40,148 nucleotides of DNA from CAYLZO01 sp964387775 (lineage in GTDB: Bacteria > Chloroflexota > Anaerolineae > JAAYZQ01): the NCBI GenBank assembly GCA_964387775.1, contig CAYLZO010000014.1, positions 1 through 40,148 of the forward strand. The letters run 5' to 3'. The notes beneath the pieces were generated by a model, which made no database searches, had not been told where the DNA came from, and was given only the letters and a program-made list of their open reading frames with translations. A program made the translations under genes and the position numbers. Of this stretch, positions 38,035 through 40,148 are shown in pieces (position 1 is the first letter of the stretch; the number at the start of each line of letters is the position of its first letter).

Positions 38035-39045
38035 TTGATCCAGGCTTTTGATGTATTCGATGACGGCGGTGACGTCCTCCTCGGCGAGAAAGTCGTAGGC
38101 GTTGGGCATGATGGCGGGATAACCGGCCACGACTTGGGCATTGGGGTCGAGGATCGAGGAGCGCAGGTACTCTTCGTCGGCGACGACGGTCGAGCCGTCC
38201 TCCAACTGGCGTTCGTTGCCAAAGAGGCCCAGCCACGTGGGGCCGACCATCTCGCTGCCGTCGGCGCTGTGACAGGAGAGGCAGCCCTGCTCGTTGGCCA
38301 TCTTTTTCCCGCGCTCCACCAGCGATTCCTCGCCCTCGGCCGGCGCCTCGATCTCCTGGCCCTCCAGCCAGGCCTGGAAATCGTCCGGCTCGACGACGAC
38401 GACGGGCGCGTACATGGCCGAGTGGGCATAGCCGCACATCTCGGCACAGCGGATGCGGAAATCGCCGGTTTCAGTAGGCGTGACGCGCAACTCGGTCCAG
38501 CGGCCGGGCACGGCGTCCTGCTTGACGCGGAACTCGGGCACCCAGAAGGAGTGGATCACGTCGCGGGAGGTGATGCGGAAGTACGTTTGGCGGCCGCGAG
38601 GCAGGTAGAGTTCGGACGAGGTGAAGTCGTATTGGGGATAGGCAAAGCTCCAACCGAACTGAAAGCCGGTCACTTTGACGACCAGCTCGTTCGGAGCGGG
38701 GGCCGTCATCTCACCCAGGTGCCGGGCACCGGCCACGCCAAAGCCCATCACAACGATGAGGGGAATGACCGTCCAGGCGATCTCCAGGGGCACGCTGCCT
38801 TTCACGTATGCACCGTCGCCGGTCTCGCCTGGCTTGCGTCGAAAGACGACGGCCGCGTAGAGCATGAACACGACGATCAGGGAAAAGATAAAGGCGATGA
38901 CGTAAATTTGCGCCTGGAACATGTCGTCCACAAAGGCGCCTTCCTCGCTGGCGAGCTGGGGGACAAGGTCGAATGACTCCAGGCCCACGATCAGCAGGAT
39001 GGTGATAACGACCACGAGTACAGAGGCGATGGCGATGTGTTTCAC
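38032..39045 (-). CDS. ctaC: cytochrome c oxidase subunit II fused to cytochrome c (caa3)
   Basis: 337 residues. An N-terminal membrane hairpin (about 1-20 and 45-68) is followed by a CuA cupredoxin domain: His165 (IHSFWVPEF), Cys200, Glu202, Cys204, His208 and Met211 (CAEMCGYAHSAM). A C-terminal cytochrome c domain has heme motif CLSCH (255-259) and Met313. This is the caa3 arrangement, taking electrons directly from soluble donors. The GTG at 39045 has AAGGAGG upstream. It heads the oxidase cluster. Confidence 0.95.
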   Translation of the reverse strand: MKHIAIASVLVVVITILLIVGLESFDLVPQLASEEGAFVDDMFQAQIYVIAFIFSLIVVFMLYAAVVFRRKPGETGDGAYVKGSVPLEIAWTVIPLIVVMGFGVAGARHLGEMTAPAPNELVVKVTGFQFGWSFAYPQYDFTSSELYLPRGRQTYFRITSRDVIHSFWVPEFRVKQDAVPGRWTELRVTPTETGDFRIRCAEMCGYAHSAMYAPVVVVEPDDFQAWLEGQEIEAPAEGEESLVERGKKMANEQGCLSCHSADGSEMVGPTWLGLFGNERQLEDGSTVVADEEYLRSSILDPNAQVVAGYPAIMPNAYDFLAEEDVTAVIEYIKSLDQ

Positions 39046-39114
39046 TCTGACCCTCCTTGGCCCTATAGCTTCTCGAGTTCTCCGGCTCCGGCAATTGGCT
39101 TGGCCACGCGCATC

Positions 39115-39143
39115 ATGATACCACAGCTTGGATCGATAAGCAA
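39115..39143 (-). promoter_or_regulatory. oxidase cluster promoter
   Basis: On the minus strand, TTGCTT (39143-39138), 17 bp, TATCAT (39120-39115), with a leader of about 63 bases before ctaC. Confidence 0.6.
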
Positions 39144-39219
39144 CCGGGCGGGAGAAGAAAGTAAACCAAGTTGGTCCACTTTTGCTGGCGCCCCTTCAAG
39201 ACCGCACCTTTGGAGTGAT

Positions 39220-39247
39220 TTGTCATTCTTTTCAAATGTGGTATAAT
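39220..39247 (+). promoter_or_regulatory. lipoprotein gene promoter
   Basis: TTGTCA (39220-39225), 16 bp, TATAAT (39242-39247), with a predicted start near 39254. Confidence 0.7.
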
Positions 39248-39364
39248 AGCGCGCGTTCTGCTCGCCAGGGCCGGCGGGCCGACACTGTCGTTTGCCCGCG
39301 CTGAGGACCGGGACCGTCCCAGCGCTCGCTTTGTAGGCAGCCGGCCAAATGCATGGGAGGTATG

Positions 39365-40135
39365 ATGAAGAGCAAGAGAAATCGAGTGGTTATCCTGGCT
39401 GCAGTGATAGCCATTGTCGCGGTGATGTTGGCCTGCTCAGGGAGCACGCTCATCGGCCGCCAGACGGAGCCGACGTCCACGCCCACCAAAACGCCCAAAC
39501 CGACTTTTAGCGTCACGCCGACGCCGACGAATACGCCCATCCCCACGGACACGCCGACGCCGACCTTTACGCCGACGCCCGTGACGCCGACGAATACGCC
39601 CATCGTGCTCACCGCCACGCCGACCTCGCCGCCGCCCACCGACACCCCCCTGCCCACCGACACGCCCGAACCCACCGCCACGCCCAAGCCCACCAAAAAG
39701 CCGGCGCCCAAACCCAAGCCTACGAAAAAGCCCACGAGCCCACCCCCGCCGACCAACACGCCCAAGCCCTCGTTTGCATGGTCCGCCCAGGTAGACTATT
39801 CTTTGACAAATTGTGGCTTGACTCGCATCTACGGCCACACCTTTGACCGAGGTGGAGTTGCACTGGCTGGTGCTATCTGGGTACACCTCTGGTGGCCAGG
39901 CCATGCGGGTGTTTGGACTCAATCAGAATGGAATGATCTGGGGCAATTTGCTGGTGATGAACATAATTGGGGTTTTTCCCTAGACAATTACGCCAAGCCG
40001 GGAACATGGTACGTCTGCGTGGTGCCATCAGAGGGAAGCGACGAATGTCAATCTGATCCACAGTTCCATGTTATTACTGACGGCGACTGTGAAAACGGGG
40101 CACAGGTTGTGCACGTGACGTTCATCAAGAACTGA
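39365..40135 (+). CDS. secreted lipoprotein with Thr-Pro stalk and C-terminal beta domain
   Basis: 256 residues. A basic start (MKSKRNR), hydrophobic stretch and VMLAC lipobox-like site suggest a lipoprotein. Residues about 35-138 are low-complexity Thr/Pro/Lys (TPTPTNTPIPTDTPTPT-like). The last 115 residues are a folded, aromatic-rich, probably beta domain with four cysteines (TNCGLTRIYGHTFDRGG; HLWWPGHAGVW; WYVCVVPSEGSDEC). I do not recognise its family. GGGAGG sits four bases before the ATG at 39365; ATGs at 39353 and 39362 are also possible. The C-terminal DNA is visibly less GC-rich than the stalk and neighbours. Confidence 0.75.
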   Translation: MKSKRNRVVILAAVIAIVAVMLACSGSTLIGRQTEPTSTPTKTPKPTFSVTPTPTNTPIPTDTPTPTFTPTPVTPTNTPIVLTATPTSPPPTDTPLPTDTPEPTATPKPTKKPAPKPKPTKKPTSPPPPTNTPKPSFAWSAQVDYSLTNCGLTRIYGHTFDRGGVALAGAIWVHLWWPGHAGVWTQSEWNDLGQFAGDEHNWGFSLDNYAKPGTWYVCVVPSEGSDECQSDPQFHVITDGDCENGAQVVHVTFIKN

Positions 40136-40148
40136 GATCGCGAGATAC

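Larger units (their letters stand above)
39046..39364. other. divergent intergenic region
   Basis: It holds the ctaC promoter (39115-39143) on the minus strand and the lipoprotein promoter (39220-39247) on the plus strand. The plus-strand leader of about 110 bases is GC-rich with GGCCGGCGGGCC and GGGACCGTCCC palindromes. No riboswitch class was recognised. Confidence 0.5.

Overview
The window is a GC-rich (about two-thirds G+C by eye), gene-dense bacterial chromosome segment. It most resembles Chloroflexota of the Anaerolineae type. The reasons are long Thr-Pro rich extracytoplasmic stalks on RodZ and on a lipoprotein, an A2-type caa3 cytochrome oxidase with CtaG, many short dispersed palindromic repeats, and near-consensus sigma-70-like promoters with 17-bp spacers. 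A run of exactly 100 N (14223-14322) marks a scaffold gap, so this is a draft assembly, probably metagenomic. The taxonomic placement is inference. No rRNA, tRNA or CRISPR array was found.

Layout. 1-900: an orphan promoter, then a DinJ/YafQ toxin-antitoxin pair with its own promoter and a candidate operator. 911-7100 (minus strand): a stand-alone SIR2-TPR protein (candidate defence effector), leucyl aminopeptidase, an Fe-S uracil-DNA glycosylase whose 3' end is rewritten by a small transposon-like element, an OsmC protein and a DUF123-HEAT fusion. 7268-11242: a REC-GAF response regulator diverging from a dipeptide epimerase/membrane protein pair, then RNA 3'-phosphate cyclase. 11365-16753 (minus): a HerA-like ATPase with a long coiled coil, a small membrane protein cut by the gap, a nucleotide-sugar epimerase and a membrane-anchored M28 peptidase. 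16838-19859 (plus): a methyltransferase, dnaN and rsmG, with two identical parS-like 16-mers on either side of dnaN. 19954-25957 (minus): a run from rodZ through a C26 peptidase, murI, an MFS transporter and transketolase. 26068-30068: redox and lipid-related small genes (thioredoxin folds, THEP1 NTPase, cupin, geranylgeranyl-reductase-like flavoprotein, GNAT). 30122-39045 (minus): a Clp-type AAA+ protein with a dead-looking first ATPase ring, then a respiratory cluster ctaC-ctaD-IV-III-ctaG-ctaB. A fluoride riboswitch and the crcB-DUF190 pair sit inside that cluster. 39365-40135: a Thr-Pro stalk lipoprotein.

The most notable features beyond ordinary genes are these: (i) the fluoride switch embedded in the oxidase cluster, with a visible anti-Shine-Dalgarno arrangement; (ii) the parS-like sites flanking dnaN; (iii) a dispersed repeat that lies inside coding sequences and is read in the same frame in three unrelated proteins; (iv) many other repeat families that begin exactly at stop codons; (v) a 171-bp MITE-like element with perfect 18-bp terminal repeats and a 10-bp target duplication. 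The repeat biology is the best candidate for something undescribed. The SIR2-TPR protein next to a toxin-antitoxin pair is the best defence candidate.
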